DNA of 52,112 nucleotides from Candidatus Thioglobus autotrophicus (GCA_022448455.1 JAKUUR010000011.1:1-52112); one strand, 5' to 3'. Counted from the first letter of the stretch, positions 35,024 to 48,537 are shown. A program made the numbers and translations. The notes: generated by a model not told the origin, from the sequence alone.

Positions 35024-38000
35024 TTAATATTGAATTTTGTATTTTCCTTGCCCAAGATTTTTATCAAGAGCGTCTAATAGATCTCTTTGAAGAGAAACAT
35101 CATATTCTGACTTAAGTGGAATGTTGCCAGAGGCATCATTAGAATAATATTCAATCATAACTGGGCATTTACCGTGGAACTCTTTCAATAACTGACAGAT
35201 TTCTACATACTCTAGCTTATTATTTTTACTCAGCGACAACTTTAAATACTTAGCATACTTCACTTGAACCTTTTCAACGGGCTCAATATGATCAATCACA
35301 ACCTGCCATTGGTCTCTAAAATCTTTATTAACTTTACCACTAATAACTACAACCTCATCCAAAATCAGCTGATCACTATTTGCTCCAAGTGCTTGTGAGA
35401 AAAGTACAGCATTAATTTGCTTAACGCCATCCTCAATAATTAAACTTGCCATCTGCCCTCTTTGAGTTTTGCGATAATTAACTTCCGAGATCAATGCAAG
35501 AATACGTACTTCACGATTATTTCTAAAAACAATATCCTTTGGCAAAGTACAAACTATCGGTTTTAAATCGGCTTTATATAAATCAGTTGGGTGTCGATCG
35601 AGGTAATAACCCATCACACTTTTTTCGAGCATCAATTCTTTCTTCAAGGGTAAATATTCTCCTTTCATATATTTTTTTTCATATTCAATATGACTTTCAA
35701 CTTCAGAAAACAGACTCACTTGCCCTTTTGAAAAATCATTTTGTCTCTGTTCTGCCTGCTTGATAGCTCTTGGATAAGTGGCAATCAATATCGCTCTTTT
35801 AACGCCAAAAATATCAAATGCACCACTATATATGAGAGCTGCAATAGCTCTTCGATTTAAGTATTTCTTTTCTAACCGTAAGCAAAAATCAAAAATATCA
35901 TTATAATTTCCATTGTTTTCACGCTCTAAGACTATCTCTCTTACGAACGACTCACCCACCCCTTTTATCGCTCCCAGACCGTAAATTATTGTCTTGTTGT
36001 CAGTAATACTAAATTCATACTCAGATTGACAAATATTGGGCGCACTAACGATAAGCCCACTTTTCTTTGACTCACCTACTGTAAATGCAATACGGTCTGT
36101 ATCATCCATCATGCCAGATAGAACTGCTGCCATAAAGGGTGCTGGAAAGTGTGCCTTTAGCCATGCCGTTTGATACGAAATATAGGCATAGGCAACAGAA
36201 TGAGACTTATTGAAACCGTAACCTGAAAACTTATCAATCAAGTCAAATATTTCATTGGCCTTTTTTTCCTTAATATTTTTTTTACCGGCGCCTGTCACAA
36301 ATACTTGTCGCTGTTCTGCCATCTCTTCGACCTTTTTCTTTCCCATTGCGCGCCTTAATATATCCGCACCACCCAATGAATAACCCGCCATCACTTGCGC
36401 TGACTTCATGACCTGTTCTTGATATAGAAAAACACCATTAGTTGGTTTTAAAATTTCTTCAAGCATCTCGTGAGGATATCTCACTTTAGCGCCATGTTTT
36501 ACCTGGATATAATCATCTACCATTCCAGCATCTAATGGACCTGGTCTATACAAGGCCAACATTGCCACAATATCTTCAAAACAATCGGCTCGTAATTTTT
36601 TCAAATAACCGCGCATACCGTTAGACTCTAGTTGAAAGACACCTGTAGTATCACAGCGTTGTAATAATTTATATACTTCTGGATCATCTAAATCCAACCC
36701 ATCTATGTCTATTGGCTCTTTACTCAAACCTTTTTTTGCAATTATTTTAACTGCCTTATCGATAACAGTTAAATTGGATAAACCCAGAAAGTCAAATTTT
36801 ACTAAGCCAACAGCCTCTACGTCGTCTTTATCAAATTGAGAAACAACCACATCAGATTCCTCAGAGCCCTTATAAATTGGACAAAAATCACTAATCTTGC
36901 TAGGGGCAATTATTACACCACCGGCATGAGTGCCAACATTTCTAATCAATCCCTCTAAATCTTGAGAAAGATCAATGAGTGTTGAGACACTTTCCTCTGA
37001 ATCATAGCGTGATTTGAGTTCTGAAGAGTCTTTTAAAGCTTTACTTAAGGTCATTTTTAGTTCGTTGGGTATCAATTTTGATATTGTGTCACTGAAACCA
37101 TATGGGTGACCCAATACTCTTCCAACGTCTCTCACAACTCCTTTTGCTGCCATCGTGCCATAGGTAATAATCTGTGAGACTTTTTCCGAACCATACTTTC
37201 TGGCCACATATGCAATCACCTCATCTCGACGATCCGTGCAGAAATCAATATCAAAATCCGGCATCGAGACTCTCTCTGGATTTAAGAAACGTTCAAACAA
37301 AAGTTCGTGTTCAATTGGATCAACATTTGTAATGGAAAGTGCCCAAGCCACTAATGATCCAGCTCCAGAACCTCTGCCTGGACCAACAGGAATACCATTT
37401 TCTTTAGCCCAACGGATAAAGTCAGAGACAATCAAAAAATAACCAGGATAATCCATCTCTAAAATAACAGATATTTCAAAATTTAATCTTTCGATATAAA
37501 TATCTTCATCTACCGAGCGACCCTTAAGTCTTTCATTAAGACCTTTTTTTGACTCTTCTTTAAAAAATTCAGAAATAGATTGACCTTTTGGGGTTGGAAA
37601 GATGGGTAAATAATTTTTCCTAAACAATTCAAAATGCAGATTACAACGTTTTGATATCTCAACAGTATTGTTTAAAAGTTGTGGAAAGTCAGCAAATAGT
37701 TCTGACATTTCATCGGCGGTTTTTAAGTACTGAGACTCACTAAAGTTTTTTAATCGACGAGAATCATCCAAAAGCCCACCTTCAGCAATACAGATTCTAG
37801 CTTCGTGAGCCTCATATTCTTTTTTGTCTAAAAATTGAACGTCATTGTTAGCCACAATAGGAATATCTAATCGCAATCCAAGTTCAATGGTTAGGTGAAG
37901 GAGTTGCTCATCTGATGCTCTATCAGTTCTCTGAACAGACATATAGTAACGATCAGGAAAAATAGATTTCCAACTGAGAGCCTTTTCCTCTGCCAACTTT

Positions 38001-38434
38001 GAATCGTTGTCAAGAAGTAATTGAGCGATGTCAGAGCTTACAGATGTTGCAACCATAATCAAACCCCTCTGGTGATCTATAAGTTGCTTTTCTGCGACGC
38101 TCACACCCTCAATTCCCTGTTCATTTAAATATGCTTTTGAAATGAGTTCAGAGAGATTTAAATAGCCTTCATTATTTTGGCACAACAAAATAACATCGTA
38201 CTGACCTAAACTAAAAGCCACAGTTACTTTAGCCCCAATAATAGGTTTAACTCCAGCATCAATGGCTTTTTGATAAAATTTCACTGCTGAAAACAGACTC
38301 ATATCATCTGTCAAAGCCACGCTATTCATACCCGCTTGTTGAACACTTTCAACAAGTTTCGGTATACGAATCAAACTATTCTTAACAGAATACTCACTTT
38401 GACATTGAAGATGAACAAAATTTGATGAGTCCAT
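35024..38434 (-). CDS. dnaE: DNA polymerase III alpha subunit
   Basis: Replicative polymerase. 1136 residues, close to the E. coli length of 1160. Order: PHP domain (1–280), polymerase palm with the metal-binding PDFDIDFCTDRRDEVI near 390–405 and GPGRGSGAGSLVAW upstream of it, fingers, helix-hairpin-helix part, and OB/C-terminal region. In the PHP domain the usual HLRVHS reads HLQCQS, so this domain is probably structural and without exonuclease or phosphatase activity, as in E. coli. It is transcribed downstream of trpE across 141 bases with no feature I can name. Confidence 0.98.
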   Translation of the reverse strand: MDSSNFVHLQCQSEYSVKNSLIRIPKLVESVQQAGMNSVALTDDMSLFSAVKFYQKAIDAGVKPIIGAKVTVAFSLGQYDVILLCQNNEGYLNLSELISKAYLNEQGIEGVSVAEKQLIDHQRGLIMVATSVSSDIAQLLLDNDSKLAEEKALSWKSIFPDRYYMSVQRTDRASDEQLLHLTIELGLRLDIPIVANNDVQFLDKKEYEAHEARICIAEGGLLDDSRRLKNFSESQYLKTADEMSELFADFPQLLNNTVEISKRCNLHFELFRKNYLPIFPTPKGQSISEFFKEESKKGLNERLKGRSVDEDIYIERLNFEISVILEMDYPGYFLIVSDFIRWAKENGIPVGPGRGSGAGSLVAWALSITNVDPIEHELLFERFLNPERVSMPDFDIDFCTDRRDEVIAYVARKYGSEKVSQIITYGTMAAKGVVRDVGRVLGHPYGFSDTISKLIPNELKMTLSKALKDSSELKSRYDSEESVSTLIDLSQDLEGLIRNVGTHAGGVIIAPSKISDFCPIYKGSEESDVVVSQFDKDDVEAVGLVKFDFLGLSNLTVIDKAVKIIAKKGLSKEPIDIDGLDLDDPEVYKLLQRCDTTGVFQLESNGMRGYLKKLRADCFEDIVAMLALYRPGPLDAGMVDDYIQVKHGAKVRYPHEMLEEILKPTNGVFLYQEQVMKSAQVMAGYSLGGADILRRAMGKKKVEEMAEQRQVFVTGAGKKNIKEKKANEIFDLIDKFSGYGFNKSHSVAYAYISYQTAWLKAHFPAPFMAAVLSGMMDDTDRIAFTVGESKKSGLIVSAPNICQSEYEFSITDNKTIIYGLGAIKGVGESFVREIVLERENNGNYNDIFDFCLRLEKKYLNRRAIAALIYSGAFDIFGVKRAILIATYPRAIKQAEQRQNDFSKGQVSLFSEVESHIEYEKKYMKGEYLPLKKELMLEKSVMGYYLDRHPTDLYKADLKPIVCTLPKDIVFRNNREVRILALISEVNYRKTQRGQMASLIIEDGVKQINAVLFSQALGANSDQLILDEVVVISGKVNKDFRDQWQVVIDHIEPVEKVQVKYAKYLKLSLSKNNKLEYVEICQLLKEFHGKCPVMIEYYSNDASGNIPLKSEYDVSLQRDLLDALDKNLGQGKYKIQY

Positions 38435-38575
38435 TTAAAGTAGAAACTATGACAACATTTAGTCTTCATTTTACAAACAAAGTTATCACTGTCTTTGGGG
38501 ATTTTTTAAAATTAATAGCTCTTAATATGAAATCGTTAAAGACCAATAAGAACGAAAGTTTTTTATCGTCATTAC

Positions 38576-40030
38576 TTAAATATTTTTTGCAGCTTTAATT
38601 AAGGCTTGAGCTTTATCCATGGTTTCCTGCCATTCTAATTCTGGTACTGAATCATAAACTATCCCAGCACCAGCCTGAACATAGAGGACCTCATCTTTAA
38701 TCACCGCAGTCCTAATGGCGATAGCCAAGTCCATCCCACCATGCCAAGAAAGGTTACCAATGGCACCAGAATATATATTACGCTTCAAAGACTCTACCTC
38801 GTCAATAATCTCCATCGCCCTAACTTTTGGAGCACCACTCAAAGTACCAGCTGGAAAAGTTGCTCTTAACACGTCAATGGAACTCATTCCTTCTTTTAAC
38901 TCGCATACCACATTCGAAACAATATGCATCACATGAGAATATCGCTCAATAAACATTTTATCAGTGAGGGTTACACTACCTGTTTTGGCGATCCGACCTA
39001 AATCATTACGACCTAAGTCAATTAGCATTAAATGCTCCGCAATTTCTTTGTCATCTGACAATAGATCTTCTTCCAGTTGTTGATCCTCCTCAGCCGTTTT
39101 ACCTCGCGGGCGAGTTCCTGCTAGCGGTCTCACCGTAGCTATATTATTATTATCGACGCGAGTTAAAATTTCTGGAGACGAACCAACTATAGTGACATCA
39201 TCCAAATTCAAAAAATACATATAGGGTGAAGGATTAAGTATCCTTAGTTGCCGATACAGGTCTATTGGTTTGGCTTTGAATGGGCAGCTTAAGCGCTGAG
39301 ATGGGACCACTTGCATAACATCACCAGAAATTATATAGCGCTGAATATCTTCAACCGTTTTCATAAAATTATTTTTACCAAAACTTGAGACAAAATCATC
39401 AGTCTGAATTCCTGCTTGAGGACTTGGTACATGCTGGAATGACTTCTTGATATTACCTTCAATCAGATTAAGTTTTAATAGTGCATCTTCGTAAGTGCTT
39501 TCATCAGGATTAATGTGGGTGATGATGTGAACTTTACTGAATAAGTTATCAACAACCAATAGATCATTCGACACCATCAATAAGATATCGGCAACATTTA
39601 ACTCATCTCTTTTGTCAATACTTGCAAATCTTGGCTCAATATAACGAATAATTTCATAGCCAAAATAACCCACCAGGCCGCCATTAAAGTCGGGTAAATT
39701 ATCTAGTTTCGGAACATTAAATTGATTTTGGTAATTCTCAATCCATTCAAGGGGATCTTCAACTTCATACTTCTCCACTAGGTCACCATTTTTTTCAACC
39801 CTCACCTCATAATCATAAACCTTAATGACAGTTTCAGCAGTCAAGCCAATAAATGAATAACGACCCCATTTTTCGCCACCCTGCACTGACTCTAAAAAAT
39901 AGCTATAAGGTGAATTGGCAAGTTTTAGATACAAAGATAAAGCAGTATCGGTATCTACAACAATCTCTCTGGAGAAAGGTATGTGATTGAAACCTTGTTC
40001 AATTAGGCCAGTAAACTCTGATTTTTCCAT
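38576..40030 (-). CDS. trpE: Anthranilate synthase component I
   Basis: Makes anthranilate from chorismate, the first step of tryptophan synthesis. 484 residues. The N-terminal tryptophan-feedback site FLESVQGGEKWGRYSFIG and the chorismate-binding C-terminal part with RPLAGTRPRGK, EHLMLIDLGRNDLGR and TFPAGTLSGAPKVRAMEIIDE are present. No trpG, trpD or trpC follows; the gene stands alone between rpoC and dnaE. I see no leader peptide or attenuator in the 175 bases ahead of it. Confidence 0.96.
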   Translation of the reverse strand: MEKSEFTGLIEQGFNHIPFSREIVVDTDTALSLYLKLANSPYSYFLESVQGGEKWGRYSFIGLTAETVIKVYDYEVRVEKNGDLVEKYEVEDPLEWIENYQNQFNVPKLDNLPDFNGGLVGYFGYEIIRYIEPRFASIDKRDELNVADILLMVSNDLLVVDNLFSKVHIITHINPDESTYEDALLKLNLIEGNIKKSFQHVPSPQAGIQTDDFVSSFGKNNFMKTVEDIQRYIISGDVMQVVPSQRLSCPFKAKPIDLYRQLRILNPSPYMYFLNLDDVTIVGSSPEILTRVDNNNIATVRPLAGTRPRGKTAEEDQQLEEDLLSDDKEIAEHLMLIDLGRNDLGRIAKTGSVTLTDKMFIERYSHVMHIVSNVVCELKEGMSSIDVLRATFPAGTLSGAPKVRAMEIIDEVESLKRNIYSGAIGNLSWHGGMDLAIAIRTAVIKDEVLYVQAGAGIVYDSVPELEWQETMDKAQALIKAAKNI

Positions 40031-40145
40031 GGGTGCATTTTAACTTACCCAGATAATGAGTTGTTTGCTTTAGTTGAAGTGAACACTCGCTCTTTCTTAA
40101 GAGACTAACTCATTCTTATCACAATTTATAGGTATAAATAATATC

Positions 40146-40182
40146 GGCACCTCAATAAAATTAACTTTTTTTTTGAGATGCC
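40146..40182 (-). terminator. Probable terminator after rpoC
   Basis: On the minus strand GGCATCTCAA and TTGAGGTGCC form a ten-pair stem with one G–U pair and a 17-base A/T-rich loop, 24 bases after the rpoC stop. The following bases are AT-rich but not a clean T run, so efficiency may be moderate. Confidence 0.5.
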
Positions 40183-40205
40183 CACTTTACCTACTAACAG
40201 TATTC

Positions 40206-43200
40206 CTATTCCTGTACCTCAGCTGCAACTTCACTTAACTGTTCAGATAGTTCTTGCTCAGCTTCAGCGGCCTGCATTGATTCTTCTATACGACGCCTCC
40301 TTTTATCTTGATGATGCTTAAAGCCAGTACCAGCAGGTATCAAACGACCTACAATGACATTCTCTTTTAAACCTTTAAGGTCATCAACTCTTCCAGTAAT
40401 CGATGCTTCAGTTAAAACTCTAGTTGTTTCTTGGAATGATGCAGCCGATATAAATGACTCGGTTGATAGTGACGCTTTGGTAATACCCATTAGCAATCTC
40501 TGGAAGACAATCTCCTCTTTGCCCTGAGTTTTAAGTTGTTTATTTTTCTCAATAACACGCGCGTATTCAACAGTCTCATTGTTGACATAGTTAGAATCAC
40601 CATTATCTATAATTTCTACTTTTCTTAGCATTTGTTTGACAATAACTTCAATATGCTTATCAACAATTTTCACACCTTGTAGACGATAAACATTCTGAAC
40701 CTCGTTAACGATATAGTTCGCTAAAGCTTCAACCCCTAACAAACGCAGAATATCATGTGGATTTGATGGCCCATCGGAGATCATATCTCCCTTTTCTACA
40801 GTCTCACCATCAAATACATTGATTACACGCCAGTGATGAATCATCATTTCAGTTACTTCACCCTCTTCACTAGTAATTAACAAACGTACTTTTGATTTAG
40901 TTGGGCTGCCGAAACTCACAACACCTGCTGTTTCTGCTAGGATTGCATGATCTTTAGCCTTACGTGCTTCAAATAGATCAGCAACACGTGGCAAACCACC
41001 AGTAATGTCACTTGTTTTTGAAATGGCTTTAGGAATTTTAGCAAGAATTTCACCTGCTTCAATTAATTGACCATCTACCAAGGTAATTTTGACACCTGAT
41101 GGCAGATAATGCCTTGACAAAATAAGTTTTTTATCTTTTTTATCAACCAACTTAATCATTGGCTTCATGTCCTTGGCTGCCGGAGTCCTCTCACCTTCTT
41201 CAATCATTTCAAAGAAACTTAGTCCAGTTAATGGATCTGAATTTTTGACTACCGTCACTCCTTCAACAAAATCAATAAAAACTACACGACCAGAGTTTTC
41301 AGCAATAATTGGGTGAGTATGCGGGTCCCAATCGGCTATTTTATCTTTCGCTTTTACTTCACCGCCATCTTGGAAATGAACGATTGCACCATATGGCAAC
41401 TTGTATCGCTCTTTTACTTGTCCCAATTCACTACGAATTGAAGCCACAGAAGACCTTGAAATAACCACTAAATCACCATTAGAGTTAGTGATAGATTTCA
41501 TGTTTTCAAAATGGACAATACCATTGGTATTAATATTGATACTATTAACAGCCGTAGACGCGCTTGCCGCACCACCAATATGGAATGTACGCATTGTTAA
41601 CTGCGTACCAGGCTCACCGATTGACTGCGCAGCAATTACACCAACAGCTTCACCTACTCCTATCCTGTGACCCCGTGCCATATCATTGCCGTAGCAAGCT
41701 GAGCAAACTCCATAAGAAGTCTCACATGTAATAGCAGAACGGACTTTAACAAATTCAAAACCCAATTCATTAATCTGATCTGAATCATTCAAAGTAATTA
41801 AATGATCTTTATCTAAAAAGACTTCCTTCGTATTTGGAATAAGCACAACCTCAGAAATAACTCGGCCAATAACAGCCGAACCTAAAGTTTGAACCACATT
41901 GCCACCCTCAATTACTGCCTTCATGACCAAACCATTTTCGGTATTACAATTCTCTTCGGTGATTACTAAATCTTGACCAACATCAACCAGTCGACGTGTC
42001 AAATAACCTGAGTTAGCTGTCTTCAATGCAGTATCAGCCAAACCTTTTCGAGCACCGTGTGTTGAAATAAAGTATTGCATGTTATTCAAACCTTCACGAA
42101 AGTTACTGGTGATTGGTGTCTCGATGATAGACCCGTCTGGCTTCGCCATTAATCCACGCATACCAGCTAACTGCCTAATTTGAGCTGGAGAACCTCTAGC
42201 ACCAGAGTCTGCCATCATATAAATCGAGTTAAACGATGGCCTCTTCTCAGTATTGCCTTTAGCATCGGTTACTTCTTCGTAACCTACTTTGTCCATCATA
42301 GCCTTTGCAACGTCCTCTGAGGTGCGAGACCAAATATCAATAACCTTATTGTAACGTTCTCCATTAGTCAAAACTCCTGAAGAAAATTGCTGTTGCACAG
42401 CTTTAATTTGGGCATTGGCCTTCTCAATCATTTCCTCTTTCTCTTGCGGAATAATCATATCGTTTGAACAGAATGAGATGCCTGATTTTGTTGAAAACTC
42501 AAAACCCATATACATCATCTGATCGGCAAAAATAACCGTCTCTTTTAATTCTTGTGTACGGTAGCAAACATGGATTAAATTAGAAACTACTTTTTTTGTT
42601 AATGACTCATTGATTAGATCATAAGATAATCCTTTTGGTAAAATTCTTGAGAAAATTGCTCGACCAACAGTAGTGTCAACTATGCGTGTAGAGCTTGGCT
42701 TAAAACCACCCTCAGTTTTTTTATAATCCTGAACTCGTAATTTAATCCTTGCATGGAGAGCTACGCCCTCTCCATAGGCGTTAAGTGCCTCGTTAGTATT
42801 AGCAAAAATCATTCCTTCACCCTTTTGATTTACCTTCTCTCGGGTCATATAGTAAAGACCCAAAATAACGTCTTGCGACGGAATAATAATAGGGTCACCA
42901 CTGGCTAAATGAAGAATATTGTTTGAAGCCAACATTAAGGTTCTTGCTTCCAACTGTGCCTCTTCAGAAAGTGGTACATGTACCGCCATTTGGTCACCAT
43001 CAAAATCCGCATTAAATGCAGTACATACCAGAGGATGTAATTGAATTGCCTTGCCTTCAATTAAGAGTGGCTCAAACGCCTGTATGCCTAATCTGTGAAG
43101 CGTCGGCGCACGATTCAGTAGAACTGGATGTTGATGTACTACTCTTTCTAAGATATCCCATACTTCTGGGATTTCACTTTCAACCATTTTCTTGGCAGCT

Positions 43201-44387
43201 TTAATAGTTGACGCTAAACCATTAGCTTGTAGGCGATTGTAGATAAATGGCTTGAAAAGCTCGAGCGCCATCTTTTTCGGTAGACCACACTGGTGTAATT
43301 TAAGGTAAGGACCACAAACTATGACGGAACGACCCGAATAATCAACTCTCTTACCCAATAAATTTTGACGAAAACGTCCCTGCTTACCCTTAATCATGTC
43401 CGCAATTGATTTAAGGGGGCGTCGGTTATTACCCATCACCGCACGCCCACGACGACCATTATCAATTAATGAATCAACAGCCTCTTGAAGCATGCGTTTT
43501 TCATTACGAACAATAATCTCAGGTGCATCAAGTTCTAATAAGCGTGCAAGACGGTTATTTCTGTTAATCACACGACGGTACAAATCATTCAAATCTGAGG
43601 TCGCAAAACGACCACCATCCAATGGCACCAAAGGCCTTAAATCAGGTGGCAGGATAGGTAACACTTTTAACACCATCCATTCAGGCTTGTTACCAGATTT
43701 AATTAATGAGTCAACCAGCTTTAGACGCTTATTAATTTTTTTCAATTTGGTTTGTGATTTTGTGTTGAGTGCATCTTCACGGAGAGTTGCAGCTTCTTTT
43801 TCAAGTTGCATTTCGGAAAGAACATCATGCATAGCTTCGGCACCCATTTTAGCAACAAATTCATTATCACCATATTCGTCCAATGCATCGTAATACATTT
43901 CTTCCGTAAGTAGTTGTTTTTTTATCAAAGGTGTATTACCCGGATCAGTTACCAAGAATGCCTCAAAATAAAGTACTCTCTCAATATCTTTTAGTGTCAT
44001 ATCCATCAACAAACCTAAGCGTGATGGTAATGATTTTAAATACCAAATATGCGCAACTGGTGCAGCTAATTCAATGTGTCCCATCCTTTCACGGCGAACT
44101 TTGGAAAGTGTAACTTCAACACCACACTTTTCACAAACTACATTTCGAAACTTCATACGTTTGTACTTACCACACAAACATTCAAAATCCTTCATAGGGC
44201 CAAAAATTTTGGCACAAAACAAGCCATCTCTTTCTGGTTTAAATGTGCGATAGTTGATAGTTTCTGGTTTTTTTACCTCACCAAAAGACCATGAACGAAT
44301 TTTCTCTGGAGAAGCTAAACCAACTCTAATCGCATCAAAATCTTGATCTTTATTTTGCTGTTTTAAAATTTGTAATAAATCTTTCAA
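40206..44387 (-). CDS. rpoC: RNA polymerase beta' subunit
   Basis: Catalytic subunit, 1393 residues (E. coli 1407). The N-terminal zinc ribbon is [19 protein letters not shown], the catalytic NADFDGDQM lies near 460, and the second zinc site is [13 protein letters not shown]. The trigger-loop and bridge regions ([25 protein letters not shown]) are intact. The C-terminus is glutamate-rich. It starts 14 bases after rpoB. Confidence 0.99.
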   Translation of the reverse strand: MKDLLQILKQQNKDQDFDAIRVGLASPEKIRSWSFGEVKKPETINYRTFKPERDGLFCAKIFGPMKDFECLCGKYKRMKFRNVVCEKCGVEVTLSKVRRERMGHIELAAPVAHIWYLKSLPSRLGLLMDMTLKDIERVLYFEAFLVTDPGNTPLIKKQLLTEEMYYDALDEYGDNEFVAKMGAEAMHDVLSEMQLEKEAATLREDALNTKSQTKLKKINKRLKLVDSLIKSGNKPEWMVLKVLPILPPDLRPLVPLDGGRFATSDLNDLYRRVINRNNRLARLLELDAPEIIVRNEKRMLQEAVDSLIDNGRRGRAVMGNNRRPLKSIADMIKGKQGRFRQNLLGKRVDYSGRSVIVCGPYLKLHQCGLPKKMALELFKPFIYNRLQANGLASTIKAAKKMVESEIPEVWDILERVVHQHPVLLNRAPTLHRLGIQAFEPLLIEGKAIQLHPLVCTAFNADFDGDQMAVHVPLSEEAQLEARTLMLASNNILHLASGDPIIIPSQDVILGLYYMTREKVNQKGEGMIFANTNEALNAYGEGVALHARIKLRVQDYKKTEGGFKPSSTRIVDTTVGRAIFSRILPKGLSYDLINESLTKKVVSNLIHVCYRTQELKETVIFADQMMYMGFEFSTKSGISFCSNDMIIPQEKEEMIEKANAQIKAVQQQFSSGVLTNGERYNKVIDIWSRTSEDVAKAMMDKVGYEEVTDAKGNTEKRPSFNSIYMMADSGARGSPAQIRQLAGMRGLMAKPDGSIIETPITSNFREGLNNMQYFISTHGARKGLADTALKTANSGYLTRRLVDVGQDLVITEENCNTENGLVMKAVIEGGNVVQTLGSAVIGRVISEVVLIPNTKEVFLDKDHLITLNDSDQINELGFEFVKVRSAITCETSYGVCSACYGNDMARGHRIGVGEAVGVIAAQSIGEPGTQLTMRTFHIGGAASASTAVNSININTNGIVHFENMKSITNSNGDLVVISRSSVASIRSELGQVKERYKLPYGAIVHFQDGGEVKAKDKIADWDPHTHPIIAENSGRVVFIDFVEGVTVVKNSDPLTGLSFFEMIEEGERTPAAKDMKPMIKLVDKKDKKLILSRHYLPSGVKITLVDGQLIEAGEILAKIPKAISKTSDITGGLPRVADLFEARKAKDHAILAETAGVVSFGSPTKSKVRLLITSEEGEVTEMMIHHWRVINVFDGETVEKGDMISDGPSNPHDILRLLGVEALANYIVNEVQNVYRLQGVKIVDKHIEVIVKQMLRKVEIIDNGDSNYVNNETVEYARVIEKNKQLKTQGKEEIVFQRLLMGITKASLSTESFISAASFQETTRVLTEASITGRVDDLKGLKENVIVGRLIPAGTGFKHHQDKRRRRIEESMQAAEAEQELSEQLSEVAAEVQE

Positions 44388-44401
44388 GGGATTCTCCTAA
44401 T

Positions 44402-47400
44402 TTAATTTTGCTCAAGTTCAATGTCAATACCCAATGACCGGATTTCTTTCACCAGAACGTTAAATGATTCCGGCATCACCGCTTCAGCACGATTTTCACC
44501 ATCTACTATATTTTTGTACATTTTTGCTCTACCACTGACATCGTCAGATTTAACGGTTAGCATTTCACGAAGCGTATGAGCGGCGCCATAGGCTTCTAGA
44601 GCCCAGACCTCCATTTCACCAAACCTTTGTCCGCCGAACTGTGCTTTACCACTCAGTGGTTGTTGGGTCACTAATGAATAAGGTCCAGTTGAACGCGCAT
44701 GCATCTTGTCATCCACTAGATGGTTGAGTTTTAGCATGTGCATATAGCCAACGGTTACATCACGATCAAAGGCATCACCAGTGCGACCGTCAAATAATTG
44801 TATTTGACCGCTTTCAGGTAAACCAGCCATTTTCAGTAATGACTTGATATCCTCTTCTTTAATGCCATCAAAAACCGGTGTCGCCATTGGCACACCATTA
44901 CGAAGATTATTCGCCAACTCAAGTATTTCATCATCACTAAAAGACTTGAGGTCTTCACTTTTGCCGTAACTGTTGTAGATATCATCTAGCATTGAACGTA
45001 CTTGCTTAACTGTATCTTTACGGTGCTGATCAAGCAAATTACCTATCTTGTAGCCAAGACCTTTTGCAGCCCAGCCTAAATGTACTTCCAGCACCTGTCC
45101 AACATTCATACGTGAAGGAACACCGAGCGGGTTAAGAACTATATCGACAGGAGTGCCATCTGCCAAATGAGGCATATCTTCTACAGGTGAAACCCGTGAA
45201 ATAACGCCTTTGTTACCATGACGACCCGCCATCTTGTCACCCACTTGAAGGGTCTTGCGTGTCGCCACATAAACTTTAACCATTTTCATTACCCCTGGTG
45301 GCAATTCAGCGCCTTCTTCAATTTTTGCTTTTTCCTGCTCAAAGAACACTTCAAATTCTTCTTGCTTAGCTTTAGATTGCTTCACTAAGGAAGCAACCTC
45401 TTTATTGACTTCAGCATCTTTAACTTTTAGTTTTACTAGGTCAGTGTTTTCAAGAACTTTTAAATTTTTTGAGCTTAACTTGTCACCAACTTTAATATCG
45501 CCAACAGCTATGCTAGCCTTGTTACCAGAAAGCTTTAAGCGAATACGTCGGAAAATATCTCCATCAATGATATCAAACTCGTCGTCGATATCTTTTTTAA
45601 TATTCTCTAAACGCTCTTCGTCTATAATCATTGCACGGGAGTCTTTTTCAACTCGGTCACGAGTAAAAATTTGCACATCAATTACGACGCCTGATTTTGA
45701 AGCACCCATTCTCAACGAAGTGTCTTTTACATTATTAGCTTTTTCACCAAAAATAGCACGTAATAGCTTCTCTTCAGGAGAGAGCACAGTTTCACTTTTG
45801 GGAGTCACTTTACCCACTAAAATATCTCCACCTTTGACGCGCGCACCTACATAAACAATGCCACAATCATCTAACTTGGATAAAGCGGATTCACTTACGT
45901 TTGGTATATCTGCAGTAACTTCTTCTGAACCAAGCTTTGTATCTCTTGCATAAACTGTTAATTCTTCAATATGAATTGAGGTATAACGATCTTCCCGAAC
46001 AATCTTCTCAGAAATTAATATTGAGTCCTCAAAGTTGTAGCCATTCCATGGCATGAAAGCAATCATCATGTTTTGACCTAGTGCAAGCTCTCCTAAATCA
46101 GTTGATGGGCCGTCAGCCAGTACATCACCTGCAACAATTTTATCGCCTGGTTGAACGAGTGGCTTTTGATTAATGCAAGTATTTTGATTAGAGCGAGAGT
46201 ACTTGACCAAACTATAAATATCAACTCCCAGTTCACCGGCCTTAGCTTGCTTCGCATCGACACGTATTACAATTCTTGATGCATCTACTGTCTCAACAAT
46301 ACCGTCATGATTTGCTATTACACACACGCGTGAATCTGTTGCAACAACTCGCTCAATGCCCGTTCCCACCAATGGCTTCTCAGCGCGTAAGACTGGAACA
46401 GCTTGGCGCTGCATATTTGATCCCATTAATGCACGGTTGGCATCATCATGTTCAAGAAATGGAATAAGCGAAGCTGCAACAGATGCTATTTGTTTAGAAT
46501 CAATGTCAATCAATGTAACTTCTGACTTCTCTACCAACACAAATTCATTCTTATGTCGCCCAGTAACCAAGTCATCCACTAAATAACCTTTACTGTCAAC
46601 TGTAGAGTTTGCCTGCGCTATGGTATGGCTAATTTCATCAATTGCAGAAATATAAACAACTTTTTTGGTAACAAGACCATTTTTAACAACCTGATAGGGA
46701 GTTTCCAAGAAGCCATATTCATTTGTTTTAGCATAGACGGCCAATGTATTAATCAGGCCAATGTTTGGGCCTTCAGGCGTCTCGATTGGACACAAGCGGC
46801 CGTAATGAGATGGGTGCACATCACGAACCTCAAAACCAGCACGTTCACGTGTTAAGCCACCAGGCCCTAATGCGGAAATTCTGCGTTTATGGGTGATCCC
46901 TGATAAAGGGTTTACTTGGTCCATAAACTGTGACAACTGAGATGAGCCAAAAAACTCTCTAACTGCAGCCGAAACTGGCTTAGAGTTTATCAGATCTTGT
47001 GGTGTCAATTCATCGGTTTCAGCGAGATTAAGGCCTTCTTTGACTGCCTTTTCTACCCGAATAAGTCCTATTCTAAATTGATTTTCAATCATTTCACCAA
47101 TAGCTCTTACGCGTCTATTAGCCAAAGTATCTACATCATCAACGACGTCATGACCATTCTTGATATCAACCAACTTCTTGATAACTTGAATAATGTCATC
47201 ATGTGTTAAGACATGTTCACCCGTTTCAGAATTAATACCTAGACGTCTATTAAGCTTCATTCGTCCAACTCGAGATAGGTCATAGCGATCGTTCTTAAAG
47301 AATAGATTTGAGAACAGTGAATTTACCGCATCTTCTGTTGCAGGCTCGCCTGGACGCATAACATGGTAAATTGACATACGAGCTTCAATTTCTGTTTGAT

Positions 47401-48484
47401 TTTCATCAAGACGTAAAGTTTCTGAGATATAGATGCCATTCTCAGCATCATTAATATAAATAATATTAATTTTTTTAATCTTAGTTGTAGTCAAAACTTC
47501 AATGGATTCTTCAGTTATCACAGCATTGGATGACAACAAGATTTCACCAGTATCAGTATCAACCACATCCGAAGCAATCACTTTGCCCAAAAGATAGTCA
47601 AGTGGTGCACTTATAACATTAACACCAGCGTTCTCTAGCATATTTGCATGCTTTGCTGTAATGCGACGACCTTTTTCAACAACAACGTCTTTTCCTAACA
47701 TGATATCGAATTCAGCAATAATGCCTCTCAAACGTTGTGGTTGAATGACCAAATCACATGACTTAGTTTTTAATTTAACTCCAATGTGTCCAAAGAAAGT
47801 GTCAATAATATCATTCGTAGACATCCCCATTGCGCGCAACAAAGCGGTCACTGGAAGCTTTCTACGTCTATCAATTCGAACAAACAAGTGTTCATGATGA
47901 TCAAACTCAAAGTCTAACCATGAACCACGGTAAGGAATAATACGAGAAGAGAATAATATTTTACCCGATGAATGAGTTTTACCCTTATCGTGCTCAAAGA
48001 TAACACCTGGTGAACGATGCAGTTGAGAAACTACAACGCGCTCTGTACCATTAATAACAAAGGTTCCAGTATTTGTCATCAAAGGGAGTTGGCCTAAATA
48101 TACATGCTCTTCGATAACTTGTTTTACGCGACGCTTTTTCTTGAGTGTTGAACCATTTTTATCAAAAAGCACAAGGTTAAGTTTCACTTGCAGTGTCGCC
48201 GCATAGGTGACACCACGAAGCTTACACTCATTCACTTTGTATTTAGGTTCTTGAAGTTCGTAATCTACATATTCAATTTCAGCGTAACCATTCAACGCTG
48301 TAATTGGAAATACAGATTTGAATACAGAATGTAGACCGACATCTTTCTTTTCAATCTCCCCTTCTTGAATAAAAGTGTTAAATGAATTAATTTGAATGGA
48401 TAATAAATCTGGCTCTTTTAGAATCGATTCTCTTGTGCCAAAATTATTTCTGATACGCTTTTTCTCAGTGAATGAATAAGTCAT
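44402..48484 (-). CDS. rpoB: RNA polymerase beta subunit
   Basis: 1360 residues (E. coli 1342). The rifampicin-binding cluster reads [33 protein letters not shown]-like over its usual span, with the sensitive-type residues in place (Q-L-S-Q-F-M-D-Q, then H-K-R-R). GHGNKG-type segment [11 protein letters not shown] and the C-terminal [28 protein letters not shown] are present. A terminator-like hairpin lies between rplL and this gene. Confidence 0.99.
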   Translation of the reverse strand: MTYSFTEKKRIRNNFGTRESILKEPDLLSIQINSFNTFIQEGEIEKKDVGLHSVFKSVFPITALNGYAEIEYVDYELQEPKYKVNECKLRGVTYAATLQVKLNLVLFDKNGSTLKKKRRVKQVIEEHVYLGQLPLMTNTGTFVINGTERVVVSQLHRSPGVIFEHDKGKTHSSGKILFSSRIIPYRGSWLDFEFDHHEHLFVRIDRRRKLPVTALLRAMGMSTNDIIDTFFGHIGVKLKTKSCDLVIQPQRLRGIIAEFDIMLGKDVVVEKGRRITAKHANMLENAGVNVISAPLDYLLGKVIASDVVDTDTGEILLSSNAVITEESIEVLTTTKIKKINIIYINDAENGIYISETLRLDENQTEIEARMSIYHVMRPGEPATEDAVNSLFSNLFFKNDRYDLSRVGRMKLNRRLGINSETGEHVLTHDDIIQVIKKLVDIKNGHDVVDDVDTLANRRVRAIGEMIENQFRIGLIRVEKAVKEGLNLAETDELTPQDLINSKPVSAAVREFFGSSQLSQFMDQVNPLSGITHKRRISALGPGGLTRERAGFEVRDVHPSHYGRLCPIETPEGPNIGLINTLAVYAKTNEYGFLETPYQVVKNGLVTKKVVYISAIDEISHTIAQANSTVDSKGYLVDDLVTGRHKNEFVLVEKSEVTLIDIDSKQIASVAASLIPFLEHDDANRALMGSNMQRQAVPVLRAEKPLVGTGIERVVATDSRVCVIANHDGIVETVDASRIVIRVDAKQAKAGELGVDIYSLVKYSRSNQNTCINQKPLVQPGDKIVAGDVLADGPSTDLGELALGQNMMIAFMPWNGYNFEDSILISEKIVREDRYTSIHIEELTVYARDTKLGSEEVTADIPNVSESALSKLDDCGIVYVGARVKGGDILVGKVTPKSETVLSPEEKLLRAIFGEKANNVKDTSLRMGASKSGVVIDVQIFTRDRVEKDSRAMIIDEERLENIKKDIDDEFDIIDGDIFRRIRLKLSGNKASIAVGDIKVGDKLSSKNLKVLENTDLVKLKVKDAEVNKEVASLVKQSKAKQEEFEVFFEQEKAKIEEGAELPPGVMKMVKVYVATRKTLQVGDKMAGRHGNKGVISRVSPVEDMPHLADGTPVDIVLNPLGVPSRMNVGQVLEVHLGWAAKGLGYKIGNLLDQHRKDTVKQVRSMLDDIYNSYGKSEDLKSFSDDEILELANNLRNGVPMATPVFDGIKEEDIKSLLKMAGLPESGQIQLFDGRTGDAFDRDVTVGYMHMLKLNHLVDDKMHARSTGPYSLVTQQPLSGKAQFGGQRFGEMEVWALEAYGAAHTLREMLTVKSDDVSGRAKMYKNIVDGENRAEAVMPESFNVLVKEIRSLGIDIELEQN

Positions 48485-48537
48485 GAATACCCCGTATTAA
48501 TCAATAAAATTTTTTCAAAATTATTTTCAATAAAAAC

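Noticed and set aside
43492-43893. 133-codon plus-strand frame inside rpoC
   Set aside because: It lies wholly opposite a universal coding region, has no recognisable protein features and no ribosome site.
45405-45854. 149-codon plus-strand frame inside rpoB
   Set aside because: Antisense shadow of conserved rpoB codons; Ser/Phe-rich composition typical of reverse-strand reading.
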